A stretch of DNA of 53,385 nt from Gammaproteobacteria bacterium (GTDB taxonomy: Bacteria > Pseudomonadota > Gammaproteobacteria > Porifericomitales > Porifericomitaceae): NCBI GenBank assembly GCA_014238615.1, contig JABAAT010000048.1:1-53385 (forward strand), given 5' to 3'. This document shows, in pieces, positions 8,575 through 17,914 of the stretch (its first letter is position 1; every line of letters begins with the position of its first letter). The position numbers and the translations under genes were made by a program. The notes beneath the pieces were generated by a model. It was not told the origin of the DNA. It worked only from the letters and a program-made list of their open reading frames with translations, and did not search any database.

Positions 8575-9608
8575 GCGGGTTCCCGCCCGCCCAAGGCGCG
8601 GCTGCCTGCCACGAGTTCCTCCAGCTTGGCCCGGGCCTTGCCCTGCTCTATGACCCGGCGGGCGACGGCGACTCCGGCGCGCATCCCCGGCGCCTGGCCG
8701 GCCACGTAGATGGCCGCACCGGCGTTCAGCAGCACGATGTCACGCGCCTGGGGATCGCTGCCGTCCAGGGCCGCGTAAAATTTGCCGAGGCTTTGCTCTG
8801 GATCATCACATTGGATCATCTCCAGGGGAGCACGCTCCACCCCCAGCTCTTCCGGGGTGACCTGGAACTCGCGCAGTTCCCCGGCGCGCCATTCGCAGAC
8901 ATCCGTCTCCCCCGCCAGGCTGATCTCGTCCAGGCCGTCACGGCCGTGCACCAGGAGTGCGTGCTCGGACTGCAGGCCGGCCAGCACCTCTGCCAGGGGA
9001 CGCAGCAACCCGCGCTGGTAAACGCCCATGACCTGGCGCCGCGCGCCGCTCGGATTAGTGAGCGGCCCAAGCTTGTTGAACAGGGTGCGCACGCCCAGGG
9101 CGCGGCGCGCTTCGGCGGCATGGCGCATGGCCGGGTGGAAACGGGGCGCGAACAAGAATCCCAGGCCGACGCGCTCGATGCAGGTGGCCACGGCGGCGGG
9201 CGCAAGCTCCAGGTCAACGCCGCAGGCGCGCAGGATATCAGCGCTGCCGCAATGGCTGGAAACGGCCCGGTTGCCGTGCTTTGCAACGCGCACGCCGGCG
9301 GCGGCCGCCGTCACCGCGGCCGCGGTGGAAATATTGAAGGTGTGGGCACCGTCACCGCCGGTGCCGCAGGTGTCCACCAATCCGCTTGCCTCGATCGGCA
9401 GGGTCTCCACCAACTCCCGCATGACCTGCGCCGCGGCGCGCAGTTCCGTGACGCTCTCGCCCTTCATGGCCAGGGCCGCAAGGAAAGCGCCCAACTGCGC
9501 GGGGTTCATCTCGCCGCGCATGAGGGTCTGCATCGCCTCCCGCATCTGCGCCTCCTCCAGGTCTTCGCGGCGCAGTAACTGCTGTAAAAGTCTGCTGAAA
9601 TTCATCAT
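8571..9608 (-). CDS. trpD: Anthranilate phosphoribosyltransferase
   Basis: 345 aa. It transfers phosphoribose from PRPP to anthranilate. The PRPP and anthranilate motif [18 protein letters not shown] lies near residue 80, with [14 protein letters not shown] following, [11 protein letters not shown] and [13 protein letters not shown] further on. The open frame runs far upstream inside trpG, but the start is placed at the ATG that overlaps the trpG stop (ATGATGA), giving [12 protein letters not shown] and the normal family length. It is separate from TrpG, unlike the enterobacterial fusion. Confidence 0.96.
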   Translation of the reverse strand: MMNFSRLLQQLLRREDLEEAQMREAMQTLMRGEMNPAQLGAFLAALAMKGESVTELRAAAQVMRELVETLPIEASGLVDTCGTGGDGAHTFNISTAAAVTAAAAGVRVAKHGNRAVSSHCGSADILRACGVDLELAPAAVATCIERVGLGFLFAPRFHPAMRHAAEARRALGVRTLFNKLGPLTNPSGARRQVMGVYQRGLLRPLAEVLAGLQSEHALLVHGRDGLDEISLAGETDVCEWRAGELREFQVTPEELGVERAPLEMIQCDDPEQSLGKFYAALDGSDPQARDIVLLNAGAAIYVAGQAPGMRAGVAVARRVIEQGKARAKLEELVAGSRALGGREPA

Positions 9609-10189
9609 CGCTCCAACTTCAGGAAATTGCGCAGCAGGTCGTGACCGTGCTCGGTGAGGATAGATTCCGGATGGAACTGCACCCCGTGGATGGGCAGTGC
9701 GCGGTGACGCAGGCCCATGATGGCTTCTCGAGAGCCGTCCGTCCCCACCGTCCAGGCGGTCACTTCCAGGCAGTCCGGCAGGCTCTCCGCATCGGCCACC
9801 AGGGAGTGGTAACGGGTCGCCGTAAAGGGATTCCCCAGGTTCCGAAACAGGCCGTCGCCGTCGTGCTGGATCGCCGAGGTTTTGCCGTGCATGACCGTCG
9901 CCGCACGCACGATGCGGCCGCCGTAGGCCTGGCTGATGCTCTGATGCCCCAGGCAAACGCCCAGGATAGGCAATTGTCCCTGGCAGTGCTGGATCGCCGC
10001 CACCGAGACGCCGGCGTCATCGGGTGTGCAGGGGCCGGGGGAGATCACCAGGTAATCCGGGCGCCGCGCCATGATCTCCCCGGGAGTAATCTGATCGTTG
10101 CGAAACACACGCACCGTTTCGCCCAGTTCGCCGAAGTACTGCACCAGGTTGTAGGTGAAGGAATCGTAGTTGTCGATGAGCAACAGCAT
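9605..10189 (-). CDS. trpG: Anthranilate synthase component II (glutamine amidotransferase)
   Basis: 194 aa from the ATG giving [17 protein letters not shown], the usual N-terminus. An upstream in-frame ATG at 10219 would add ten residues and overlap the trpE stop, so it is a real alternative. The class I amidotransferase triad is visible: Cys in GVCLGHQSI, and His and Glu in VQFHPESI. It supplies ammonia from glutamine to TrpE, and may double as PabA for folate synthesis. It lies within the trp operon between trpE and trpD, with ATGA-type overlap to trpD. Confidence 0.95.
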   Translation of the reverse strand: MLLLIDNYDSFTYNLVQYFGELGETVRVFRNDQITPGEIMARRPDYLVISPGPCTPDDAGVSVAAIQHCQGQLPILGVCLGHQSISQAYGGRIVRAATVMHGKTSAIQHDGDGLFRNLGNPFTATRYHSLVADAESLPDCLEVTAWTVGTDGSREAIMGLRHRALPIHGVQFHPESILTEHGHDLLRNFLKLER

Positions 10190-10211
10190 GGCTTTGCGGG
10201 ATGACTTCGGC

Positions 10212-11744
10212 TCAGGCATCGGCGGCGCGCGGCGTCGGCGGCGCGCGCCGGGCGGCACGTGCCTCCGCCAGGGCGGCGGCATGGAACAGGACGTTGCCCT
10301 TGTTCAGCGTCTCCTGCCACTCACGCTCCGCCACCGAGTCGGCCACTAACCCGCCGCCCGCCTGCACGTACAGTGTACCGTCACGCAGCAGGGCGGTGCG
10401 GATCGCGATAGCGGTGTCCAGATCGCCATGCCAGGAAATATAGCCTACCGCGCCGGCGTAGATGCCGCGCCGCTCCGGTTCCAGTTCCCGGATGATTTCC
10501 AGGGCGCGGATCTTGGGCGCGCCGGAGACAGTGCCGGCCGGGAAGCAGGCACGCAGGACATCCAACGGCCCCGCTCCGTCGGCCAGACGGCCCGTGACAT
10601 TCGAGACAATATGCATGACGTGCGAATAGCGCTCCACGGTCATGCACTCCGTGACCTGCACGCTGCCGGTGACCGCCACCCGACCCACGTCATTACGCCC
10701 CAGGTCAATGAGCATCAGGTGCTCGGCCCGTTCCTTCGGATCGTTCAGCATTTCCTCTTCCAAGAGGGTATCTTCGGCGTCGCCGCCGCCGCGCGGCCGG
10801 GTGCCGGCAATGGGGCGCAGGGTCACCGTGTCCCCTTCCAGGCGCACCAAGACCTCGGGAGAAGAACCCACAACGCTGAAATCATCCAGGTTGAGATAGT
10901 ACATGTAGGGGGAGGGATTGAGGTGGCGCAGGGCCCGGTACAGGTCCAGGGGGTCCTGGTCGAAGGGTTGCGCCATGCGCTGCGAGAGCACCACCTGCAT
11001 CACGTCACCGTCCACGATGTAGCGCTTCACGCGCGTCACCGCGGCTTCATAGCGTGGGCGCGGGAACGAGCAGGAGCGCGGCGGCGGCGCCACGGCGGCA
11101 GCATCCGCCGGGGGCGCACCCGGCCGAGCGCGCCGCTCCTCCGGGAGCGTCTCGGAGAGACGCTCTTCAAGCACCGCGAGACGTTCCATGGCATTTTCGT
11201 AGGCGCCCTTCACGGCCGGGTCGGCATGCACCACCAGCCACAGGTTGCCGCGCAGGTTGTCAAACACCACCATCTCTTCCAGCAGCATCAGCAACAGGTC
11301 GGGACAACCCAGGGGATCCGGGGAATACGGGCCGGCCAGGCGGGGCTCCATGTAGCGCAGGCATTCAAAGCCGAAATAACCGGCCAGGCCGCCGTGGAAG
11401 CGCGGCAGCCCGGGGAGGTTCGGGACCCGGTAGCGGCCGCGGAATTCCTCCACGAAGCGCAGCGGGTCGGGGTTTTGCAGCTGCTCTATAACCCGGCCCG
11501 CGCGCCGCACGGTGACCTGATCGCCGCGCGCCTCCAGCACCTCCCCCGCCGGGAGGCCGATGAGCGAGTAACGACCCCAGCGCTCGCCCCCCTGCACGGA
11601 TTCAAGCAGGCAGGAGTAAGGACCGTCAGCCAGTTTCATGTAGGCGCTCAGCGGTGTTTCCAGATCGGCTTCCACCTCGCGCGCCAGCGGCACGCGGTTG
11701 TAGCCGGCGCCGCCCAGTTCGCGGAAGCGATGCGGCGTCATCAT
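10212..11744 (-). CDS. trpE: Anthranilate synthase component I
   Basis: 510 aa. It converts chorismate to anthranilate. The tryptophan-feedback segment [18 protein letters not shown] is near residue 45. The C-terminal chorismate-binding domain carries [43 protein letters not shown] and [14 protein letters not shown]. It starts at an ATG that overlaps the gph stop (ATGATGA), the second ATG being an equal candidate. No leader peptide or attenuator can sit directly in front, so any tryptophan control must act at rpe or through TrpE feedback inhibition. Confidence 0.97.
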   Translation of the reverse strand: MMTPHRFRELGGAGYNRVPLAREVEADLETPLSAYMKLADGPYSCLLESVQGGERWGRYSLIGLPAGEVLEARGDQVTVRRAGRVIEQLQNPDPLRFVEEFRGRYRVPNLPGLPRFHGGLAGYFGFECLRYMEPRLAGPYSPDPLGCPDLLLMLLEEMVVFDNLRGNLWLVVHADPAVKGAYENAMERLAVLEERLSETLPEERRARPGAPPADAAAVAPPPRSCSFPRPRYEAAVTRVKRYIVDGDVMQVVLSQRMAQPFDQDPLDLYRALRHLNPSPYMYYLNLDDFSVVGSSPEVLVRLEGDTVTLRPIAGTRPRGGGDAEDTLLEEEMLNDPKERAEHLMLIDLGRNDVGRVAVTGSVQVTECMTVERYSHVMHIVSNVTGRLADGAGPLDVLRACFPAGTVSGAPKIRALEIIRELEPERRGIYAGAVGYISWHGDLDTAIAIRTALLRDGTLYVQAGGGLVADSVAEREWQETLNKGNVLFHAAALAEARAARRAPPTPRAADA

Positions 11745-12457
11745 TCCGTGATCCCCAGGAGGCCCGGCAGTTCCTTAAAGCAGGGGAGGATGCCGTCAAT
11801 CTCCGCCGCCGAGGGCTCCGGGCCATGGTGGTAGCCGTGGGGAAACCAAAGCAACGGTATGCCCGCGGCGCGCGCCGCGCGGATGTCGTTTTCCGAGTCG
11901 CCCACCATCAGGCAGTCCGCGGGCGCCAGGCCCAGGGCGCGCGCGGCATACAGCAGGGGCTCCGGGTCCGGCTTGAAGCACTCGGTGGTATCGCCGCTCA
12001 CGACGATATCGAAACGCTCAAAGAGCCCAAGGGCGCGCAACAATTTCCCGGTGAAGCGGGCGCGCTTGTTGGTGACGCAGGCGAGGCGCAGCCCGGCGCG
12101 CGCCAATACTTCCAGGCTGGCCGCGGCTCCCGGGTAACAGCAGCTAAGGCGGCAGATATCGCGTTCATAGGCATTCAGAAAGGCTTCCAGCACGGACTCC
12201 TGCAGGTCGGCCCTGGGCTCCTCCCCGCCGAGCGCATGGCGTAGTCCGCGACGCACCAGGAGCGCCGCGCCGCCACCCACCCAAGGGCGCACATCCCGGA
12301 CCTCCACGACAGGCAAACCGGCCGCGTGCAAGGCGGAATCCAGGGCGCCGGCCAGATCCGGGGCGGAATCCACCAAGGTGCCATCCAGGTCGAAGAATAC
12401 CGCGCGCGGCGCCTGCGCCGGAGCCCGCGCGGCGCGCCGTGCCGTGGCCCCGTTCAA
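11741..12457 (-). CDS. gph: Phosphoglycolate phosphatase (HAD family)
   Basis: 238 aa. HAD motif I is [12 protein letters not shown] (residues about 20-31), motif [15 protein letters not shown], and motif [16 protein letters not shown]. It removes phosphate from 2-phosphoglycolate produced by DNA repair or oxygenase side reactions. The start is a TTG overlapping the rpe stop (TTGA); no ATG or GTG lies between it and motif I, so TTG is the best choice. It is coupled at its 3' end to trpE. The order rpe-gph-trpE is conserved in Pseudomonas and relatives. Confidence 0.93.
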   Translation of the reverse strand: MNGATARRAARAPAQAPRAVFFDLDGTLVDSAPDLAGALDSALHAAGLPVVEVRDVRPWVGGGAALLVRRGLRHALGGEEPRADLQESVLEAFLNAYERDICRLSCCYPGAAASLEVLARAGLRLACVTNKRARFTGKLLRALGLFERFDIVVSGDTTECFKPDPEPLLYAARALGLAPADCLMVGDSENDIRAARAAGIPLLWFPHGYHHGPEPSAAEIDGILPCFKELPGLLGITE

Positions 12458-13137
12458 ATCACCGGGGCGGAGGCCAGAACGCGCCGCAAGCCAGCGATGG
12501 CGGCGCGGTAGTCTGAGCCGGGAGCCCCGAACAGGGCCGTACCCACCACGAACACATCGGCGCCGGCGGCGGCAGCCTGCCCGATGTTGTCTTCCTTGAC
12601 ACCACCATCCACCTGCAGACGCGCCTTGCTCCCAGCCTGGTCCAGCATGCGCCGCACCGTGCGCAGCTTGTCCAGCATGCGCATCAGGAAAGACTGGCCG
12701 CCGAAGCCCGGATTCACGGACATCACCAAAACCAGGTCCAGCTTGTCCAGCACATACTCCAGAACCTCCGGAGGTGTGGCCGGATTCAGCACCAGGCCGG
12801 CACGGCAGCCCTGATCCAGGATCAGTTGCACGCTTCGATGCACATGCTCGCTGGCCTCCGGGTGGAAACTGATCAATTCCGCACCGGCCGCGGCGGACTC
12901 CCGGATGAGCCGATCCACCGGCCGGGCCATGAGATGCACGTCAATCGGCGCACGGACGCCATGCGCACGCAAGGCGCGCACCAACATGGGGCCGAAACTG
13001 AGATTCGGCACATAGTGATTATCCATCACATCGATGTGCAGCCAGTCGGCGCCCGCCGCCAGGACACGTTCGGCCTCGCTGCCAAGGCATGCTATATTGG
13101 CCGCCAGGATAGAGGGGGCAATAACGAAATCTTTCAT
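12454..13137 (-). CDS. rpe: Ribulose-phosphate 3-epimerase
   Basis: 227 aa TIM barrel, pentose phosphate pathway, interconverting ribulose 5-phosphate and xylulose 5-phosphate. Key segments are [46 protein letters not shown] and VDGGVKEDN, carrying the metal-binding His and Asp residues and the phosphate loop. It is the first gene of the rpe-gph-trp-sco-psd operon. The upstream minus-strand sequence contains an AT-rich stretch near 13165-13180 that could hold the promoter, but no clear -35 is visible. Confidence 0.96.
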   Translation of the reverse strand: MKDFVIAPSILAANIACLGSEAERVLAAGADWLHIDVMDNHYVPNLSFGPMLVRALRAHGVRAPIDVHLMARPVDRLIRESAAAGAELISFHPEASEHVHRSVQLILDQGCRAGLVLNPATPPEVLEYVLDKLDLVLVMSVNPGFGGQSFLMRMLDKLRTVRRMLDQAGSKARLQVDGGVKEDNIGQAAAAGADVFVVGTALFGAPGSDYRAAIAGLRRVLASAPVI

Positions 13138-13178
13138 GACCGCGCTGCCTTTCAGAGGAGTGCTTTCCGAAAAATTTT

Positions 13179-14192
13179 ATGGGCCGAGAAGAAAATTCCG
13201 GCTGGGCGCGGGCCTGGAGGGGGCTTCTCCCAAGCGTGGCGTGGGGGTTCACTTTAACCGATCGCCGGTGCAGAGTCACCGGTCGCATCCGCCTGTGCGT
13301 GTTGCTGTTGTTCGCCGCGGGGCCTGGGTGGGGCTTACCGACGGCGGTCCGGGCCGCTGCTCCCGAAACACCCATTCCCCCTCCTCCTCCTCCGGCACAA
13401 CTGCAATTTCCGGAGGCGCCGATGGTGGACGCAGCCGCCACCGAGGAAGTGTTGCTGCAGGACCGGGAGCAACCCTTCAAGGGACTGTTCCTGGAGGAGC
13501 AGACAACAGCACGCCAGGGCGCCATGCTGATTCTGCCTGACCTGGATCGCGGCCCGGATGAAGCGGCGGTAGCGCGGGCCCTGCGCCTCCATATACCCAC
13601 CCAGGGCTGGTCCACCTTTTCCCTGGAACTTCCCGGAAGCTCCCAGCCTTTCACCGAAGACGGCTATGGCAGGCTCATCATCGCCTGCCGGCGCCGCATT
13701 CGGCTGGCCTTCCTGCACCTGCTGCAACGGGGCTACGAGCGCATCGTGCTCCTGGGGCATGGTTTCGGGGCCCTCATGGCGGTCTCCTGGGCCAGCGTGG
13801 ATAAGGAAAACCTGCCGGAGGGCATCATCGCCCTGAACCTCATTCCCTACCATCCTCCGAGCGGCGAGGTGCCTTTAATGGAGCATCTAAAGAAGATCAA
13901 GGTGCCGATCCTGGATCTGTACAGCGGCAAGAGCTACCAGCGCGTCACCCGCCAGGCCCCGGCCCGCAAGCGGGCCGGACAGCTGTCCGGCAACCCCATG
14001 TACCGGCAACTGCAACTGGAGTACGCGGACCATGATTTCAACCCCTATACACCGGTGCTGCTCCGCGTGGTGCGCAACTGGCTGAAATCCCTGCCGCTGG
14101 AGCAACAGCACTACGCGCCCGGGGCCACGGAGGATTCACCGCCGCCCTCGGTGCACGCCCCGGCGGAAGCCGCGTCGATATGGCGCGGTTGA
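13179..14192 (+). CDS. DUF3530 family alpha/beta-hydrolase-like exported protein
   Basis: 337 aa from the ATG; a GTG near 13238 would give a shorter leader. A basic segment followed by a hydrophobic stretch (IRLCVLLLFAAGPG) resembles a signal peptide ending near AVRAAAPE. A proline run then precedes a domain with alpha/beta-hydrolase character: GAMLILPDLDRGPDE, and LLGHGFGALMAVSW at the nucleophile elbow. The elbow is GHGFG, so the Ser of GxSxG is Gly and classical hydrolase activity is doubtful. A late DHDFNPY could carry the acid/base pair. It is divergent from rpe, and its 3' end overlaps the queG remnant by 82 bases. Function is unknown; it may bind rather than hydrolyse. Confidence 0.7.
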   Translation: MGREENSGWARAWRGLLPSVAWGFTLTDRRCRVTGRIRLCVLLLFAAGPGWGLPTAVRAAAPETPIPPPPPPAQLQFPEAPMVDAAATEEVLLQDREQPFKGLFLEEQTTARQGAMLILPDLDRGPDEAAVARALRLHIPTQGWSTFSLELPGSSQPFTEDGYGRLIIACRRRIRLAFLHLLQRGYERIVLLGHGFGALMAVSWASVDKENLPEGIIALNLIPYHPPSGEVPLMEHLKKIKVPILDLYSGKSYQRVTRQAPARKRAGQLSGNPMYRQLQLEYADHDFNPYTPVLLRVVRNWLKSLPLEQQHYAPGATEDSPPPSVHAPAEAASIWRG

Positions 14193-15330
14193 GCGACGGC
14201 CGGGCGCGCGCTGTCTCTCCGGTGCGCCAGCGCCCAGCGCACGTGCTCACGCACCAGTTCCGAGGGATATCCCAGGCGCCGTTCCAAGGCGCGCCCGCAC
14301 TCCGCCCCATCCTCCGCATCAGGCGGCGCATTGCCCAGGGCCACGGCCAGGTTGCGCAGCCAGCCTTCGTAGCCCACCCGCCGGAGCGCGGAGCCCTCCG
14401 TATTGCGCAGGTATTGCGCTTCATCCCAGCTAAACAGACGCACCAGGGAAGCCGCGTCCAGCCCCCGCCGCGCCTCAAAGTCAGGGAGCGCGGCGCGCCC
14501 CGCGTAACGGTTCCAGGGACAGACCATCTGGCAATCGTCGCAGCCGAAGACCCGGTTGCCCAGCAACGGGCGCAAGGCCTTCGGGATGGGGCCCTTGTGC
14601 TCTATGGTCAGGTAGGCGATGCAGCGGCGGGCATCCAGGCGATAGGGCGCCACGATGGCCCCGGTCGGACAGACCTTCAAGCAGGCCGTGCAGTTGCCGC
14701 AGTGATCGGTTCCGAAAGGCACGCTGACCGGTAACGGTAGATCGGTATAGATTTCCCCCAGGAAAAATCAGGAACCAGCGCGCGGGTGCAACAGGATCGT
14801 GTGCTTGCCGAACCAACCAAGACCGGCTTTGCGCGCCAGGGTCTTCTCCAGCACTGGCGCACTGTCGCAAAAACCCGGTAGCCGAAAGGTCCGGCGACCT
14901 GTCCGATGCGATCGGCCAGATGTTGAAGACGCCGGCGCAGGGGTTTGTGGTAGTCACGGCCCAGGGCGTAGCGGGAGATATAGGCCAATTGATAATCACC
15001 GAGCACGCGCAACGGTGCGGCGGCGCGCCTCGGCAGGTAGCCCATGGCCACGCTGATGACACGCACCGTGCCGGGCCGCAGTTCCGCCGGGCAGGCGCGG
15101 CGCGCCCCGTGCCGGCGCATAGAATGCATTCCTCCCTCGAAACCGCGCAGCAGCCAATCCAGCAGGTGGGCTTCCTCGGCCCGCAGATCGATATCGCAGA
15201 TGCCGACCCTGACGAAACCCAGCTCCCGCCCCCACGCCGGAATGCGCCGCGCCAGCTCCCGCAAGTCGAGATGCGCGCCTCGCTCCGAGGCAGGAGTCGG
15301 GGCCGCGCCGGAAGCACCCCGGTCTATCAT
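14111..15330 (-). pseudogene. queG: Epoxyqueuosine reductase remnant (frameshift plus premature stop)
   Basis: QueG reduces epoxyqueuosine to queuosine in tRNA. The sequence reads as a full QueG in two frames. The 5' part runs DLRELARRIPAWGRELGF to the motif RYALGRDYHK and FGYRVF. Then one base is missing at a run of five A (plus strand 14869-14873). The frame continues as DSAPVLEKTLARKAGLGWFGKH, and reaches an in-frame TGA at 14768-14770 where GSWFFLGE or GSFFFLGE is expected. The rest is intact, with both [4Fe-4S] cysteine sets (CGNCTACLKVCP and CDDCQMVCPW). Two separate lesions make decay more likely than one sequencing error. The start is placed at MIDRGASG; an upstream ATG at 15381 is also open. 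Confidence 0.85.
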
Positions 15331-15431
15331 GCGCAAAGCTTCCTGTACACTATGACCCTGTTTCGGAGGAACGGAACACACGTTCCCCCACCGGGGGTGC
15401 CACGCGGCAAAAACCGAGGAACCGAGCCCGT

Positions 15432-16508
15432 ATGTTTGGAGTGCTGAAAGACTACTATCAACGCTACCTGACGCATCCGCAGGCGGTCCTGTTATTGCTC
15501 ATCCTTCTCGGCCTGTTGCTGCTGGTGATCTTCGCGGCGCATATCCTGGCTCCCTTTCTCGCGGCCCTGATTTTCGCCTACCTGCTTGAAAGCCTGATGA
15601 AAAAGCTGGAGCGCGCGCCTCCCGATTCCGGGCGCGGCCGGGCGCTTGCCGTCGTCTTCAGCTTCTTCCTGGTGTTGCTGCTCTTCGCATGCCTGGTATT
15701 GGCGCCCCTGTTACTCGTGCAGATAGGCAACTTCGTTCAGCAGCTTCCGGACATGGTCAAGGGCGGCCTGGAAACCCTGCACAAATTGCAGGCCCGCTAC
15801 CCGGAGTTCATAACCACGGAACAACTGAACGAACTACTGGGCAAACTGGGCGACCAACTGACCTCCATCGTCCAGAACCTGCTGCTGAAAGCGGTCGGCG
15901 TGACCGGCTCTCTGATCTCCCTGATCATCTACCTGGTGCTGGTGCCGCTGATGATATTCTACATGCTCAAGGACAAGCGGCTGCTGCTGGGCCTGCTGGA
16001 GGGCCTCCTGCCGCGCGAGCGCAGCGCCCTGAGCCAGATGTGGATGGAACTGGATTCCCAGTTGGGCAATTACATGCGCGGCAAGTGCTACGAAATCCTG
16101 ATCGTGGGAAGCATCAGTTATCTCCTGTTTGCCCTTCTGGGCCTGGAATACGCATCCCTGCTCGCGGTCCTGGTGGGCCTGTCGGTGGTGATCCCCTACG
16201 TGGGCGCCTTCGTGGTCACCGTGCCGGTGCTCCTGGTGGGTTATTTCCAGTGGGGGCTGGAAGGCTCAAGATTCACGATACTGGTAACCGGCTACTTGGT
16301 CATCCAGGTGCTGGACGGCAACCTGCTGGTGCCCTGGTTGTTTTCCGAAACCCTCAAGCTGCACCCCCTGGCCATCATCATGGCCATCCTGTTGTTTGGC
16401 AATCTGTGGGGCTTCTGGGGAGTCTTCTTCGCCATCCCCCTGGCCACCCTGGTGAAAGCCGCCATCAATGCCTGGCCTTCCAGGGAGGCCGAAAGCGGCG
16501 GCACCTGA
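15432..16508 (+). CDS. AI-2E family transporter / PerM-type permease
   Basis: 358 aa integral membrane protein with about eight hydrophobic helices. Two or three lie at the N-terminus (residues about 18-50 and 70-95), then a hydrophilic section (FVQQLPDMVKGGLETL), then a C-terminal helix group. The family-typical segments LVPLMIFYMLKDK, VVIPYVGAFVVTVPV and DGNLLVPWLFSETLKLHPLAIIMAILLFGNLWGFWG are present. Members include PerM, TqsA (autoinducer-2 export) and sodium/proton antiporters; the substrate cannot be told. It is convergent with bcp, as in Pseudomonas where perM, bcp, gcvR and dapA are neighbours. Confidence 0.9.
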   Translation: MFGVLKDYYQRYLTHPQAVLLLLILLGLLLLVIFAAHILAPFLAALIFAYLLESLMKKLERAPPDSGRGRALAVVFSFFLVLLLFACLVLAPLLLVQIGNFVQQLPDMVKGGLETLHKLQARYPEFITTEQLNELLGKLGDQLTSIVQNLLLKAVGVTGSLISLIIYLVLVPLMIFYMLKDKRLLLGLLEGLLPRERSALSQMWMELDSQLGNYMRGKCYEILIVGSISYLLFALLGLEYASLLAVLVGLSVVIPYVGAFVVTVPVLLVGYFQWGLEGSRFTILVTGYLVIQVLDGNLLVPWLFSETLKLHPLAIIMAILLFGNLWGFWGVFFAIPLATLVKAAINAWPSREAESGGT

Positions 16509-16600
16509 GTTAAGTTCCCAGGCCGGGGCCCGATCCGGGCTGATGGACAGCCGCCCTGCCCCGCTCCGCCGGGTGCGCGCGGCACACCCCCGGCGCTTCA

Positions 16601-17083
16601 TCAACGCTCCGCCCGCAATTCCTCGTCCAACGCCGCCAGCACCTCCTCCGCGTGGCCCGCCACCTTGAGCTTGCGCCACTCCCGGCGCACCACCCCTTTC
16701 GGATCGATGAGGAAAGTGCTGCGCTCAATCCCGCGCACCTCGCGCCCATACATGCGTTTTTGGCGGAGCACGTCAAACAACCCACAGAGACGCTCCTCCT
16801 TGTCCGACAACAGCTCAAATTCCAGGCCATATCGATCCCGGAACTTCTCATGGCTGCGCAGGGAATCGCGGGAAACGCCGAGCAGCACCGCACCGCGCCG
16901 GCGCAGCGCGCCGCGCCGCGCCTGGAAATCAAGGCTTTCCCGCGTACAGCCGGGGGTACTGTCGCGCGGATAAAAATACAGCACGACCCAGGAACCACGC
17001 AGCTCACCCAGACTCACATCCTTCCCGGAAACAGCGGGCAGGGTGAAATCCGGGGCCTGCCGGCCGAGACGCACTCCGCTCAT
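16601..17083 (-). CDS. bcp: Thiol peroxidase Bcp (atypical peroxiredoxin, PrxQ type)
   Basis: 160 aa. It reduces hydroperoxides with a cysteine in the cytoplasm. The peroxidatic motif is YPRDSTPGCTRES. The PrxQ second cysteine, normally five residues later, is replaced (CTRESLDF), so this looks like a 1-Cys member or one using a distant cysteine. The start at MSGVRLGRQAPDFTLP is supported by GGAGG eight bases upstream; a longer frame to 17125 would run into gcvR. It lies 16 bases after gcvR and is probably co-transcribed. Confidence 0.93.
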   Translation of the reverse strand: MSGVRLGRQAPDFTLPAVSGKDVSLGELRGSWVVLYFYPRDSTPGCTRESLDFQARRGALRRRGAVLLGVSRDSLRSHEKFRDRYGLEFELLSDKEERLCGLFDVLRQKRMYGREVRGIERSTFLIDPKGVVRREWRKLKVAGHAEEVLAALDEELRAER

Positions 17084-17099
17084 GAAGCAAACCTCCGTG

Positions 17100-17627
17100 T
17101 CACTTGACCGGCTCGATGATGCCATCCAGATTCAGGCGTTCGCACAGGTCCATGAAGTTGCCACGCAGCGCCGCCAGCGAGGTCTGTACGGGGATATCCA
17201 CGTTCATATGCAAGGACAGCATGCGCGCGTTGGAATGCGCCGCCTGGTAGCTGTTCGTGTGCTGCTCCTGCAGCTCAATTTCGTTCTGCCGCAGAAAACG
17301 CAGAATCTCATGGACAATGCCGGGCTGGCTCGCGGCCACCAGGTCGATGGCATAGGGCATCACCTCGCTGGGAGCCACTTCCCCCTGGGTGCGTCGACTG
17401 GTAATCGCCAGGTCAAATTCCTCGGCCGACTGCGTCGTCAGGTTCTCGACCTTAGCGATCGCGTCCCAAGTGCCGCTAAGCTCCGCCAGCAGGGCGAAAT
17501 TCTCACCCAGGCGCAGCATGCGATAGACCTCGATATTGCAGCCGCTGTCACGTAGCGCCTGGGAAATCCGTTCCAAGGTCTGCATGGAATATTCACCAAG
17601 CATGGTGAGAGTCAATAAGTGATTCAT
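17100..17627 (-). CDS. gcvR: Glycine cleavage system transcriptional repressor GcvR-like (two ACT domains)
   Basis: 175 aa with two ACT-type regulatory halves: LLTLTMLGEYSMQTLERISQ at the start and a second beginning near YAIDLVAASQPGIVHEIL. In E. coli, GcvR binds glycine and interacts with GcvA rather than DNA. The ATG at 17627 is chosen because GGAAG lies six bases upstream; two preceding TTG codons are open. Its place between bcp and the divergent dapA is conserved in gammaproteobacteria. It may have a related but different amino-acid-sensing role if no GcvA is encoded elsewhere. Confidence 0.87.
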   Translation of the reverse strand: MNHLLTLTMLGEYSMQTLERISQALRDSGCNIEVYRMLRLGENFALLAELSGTWDAIAKVENLTTQSAEEFDLAITSRRTQGEVAPSEVMPYAIDLVAASQPGIVHEILRFLRQNEIELQEQHTNSYQAAHSNARMLSLHMNVDIPVQTSLAALRGNFMDLCERLNLDGIIEPVK

Positions 17628-17914
17628 CAACAACTTCCAGAAGGGTTAAAGGCCAGAACAATGAAACGCTAACCCGCGGATCTCCTAAACGACCGAACGC
17701 ACCTCGCCCATCCGGGAACGCCGGCACATTGGAACGGGGCGGTACCCGCCCGGAAACGCAAGTCGACCATCCTCCATGTACCATCCGGGCCGCCTCCGGA
17801 CCCGTCTGAAATGCATCTTAACTGATCCTCACCGAAATGCGCCCCGAGCGCCCTCTTGATGCGCTTCTTGATGCTCCTCTTGATGCTTGGGAGAGGCTCC
17901 GTTAGGATGCTTCC
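17628..17914. other. Divergent gcvR-dapA intergenic region
   Basis: 287 bp, presumably holding both promoters. Visible structure is a hairpin GGGCGG-TAC-CCGCCC at 17737-17751 and a triple 12-bp direct repeat at 17855-17890. AGGA at 17904 serves as the dapA ribosome binding site. I could not assign -35/-10 pairs with confidence. Confidence 0.5.
17855..17890. repeat. 3 x 12-bp direct repeat upstream of dapA
   Basis: CTTGATGC followed by four variable bases occurs three times at an exact 12-base period (17855, 17867, 17879), ending 25 bases before the dapA start codon. It may be a slippage product in the leader. Confidence 0.9.

Noticed and set aside
10190-10282. N-terminal extension of trpG ([11 protein letters not shown]...)
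   Set aside because: It lies within trpE and is Arg/Pro-rich noise; the family begins at [10 protein letters not shown].
14768-14770. TGA in queG as a recoded Trp or selenocysteine codon
   Set aside because: TGA ends many intact genes here, there is no sign of a SECIS, and a separate frameshift already disrupts the same gene.
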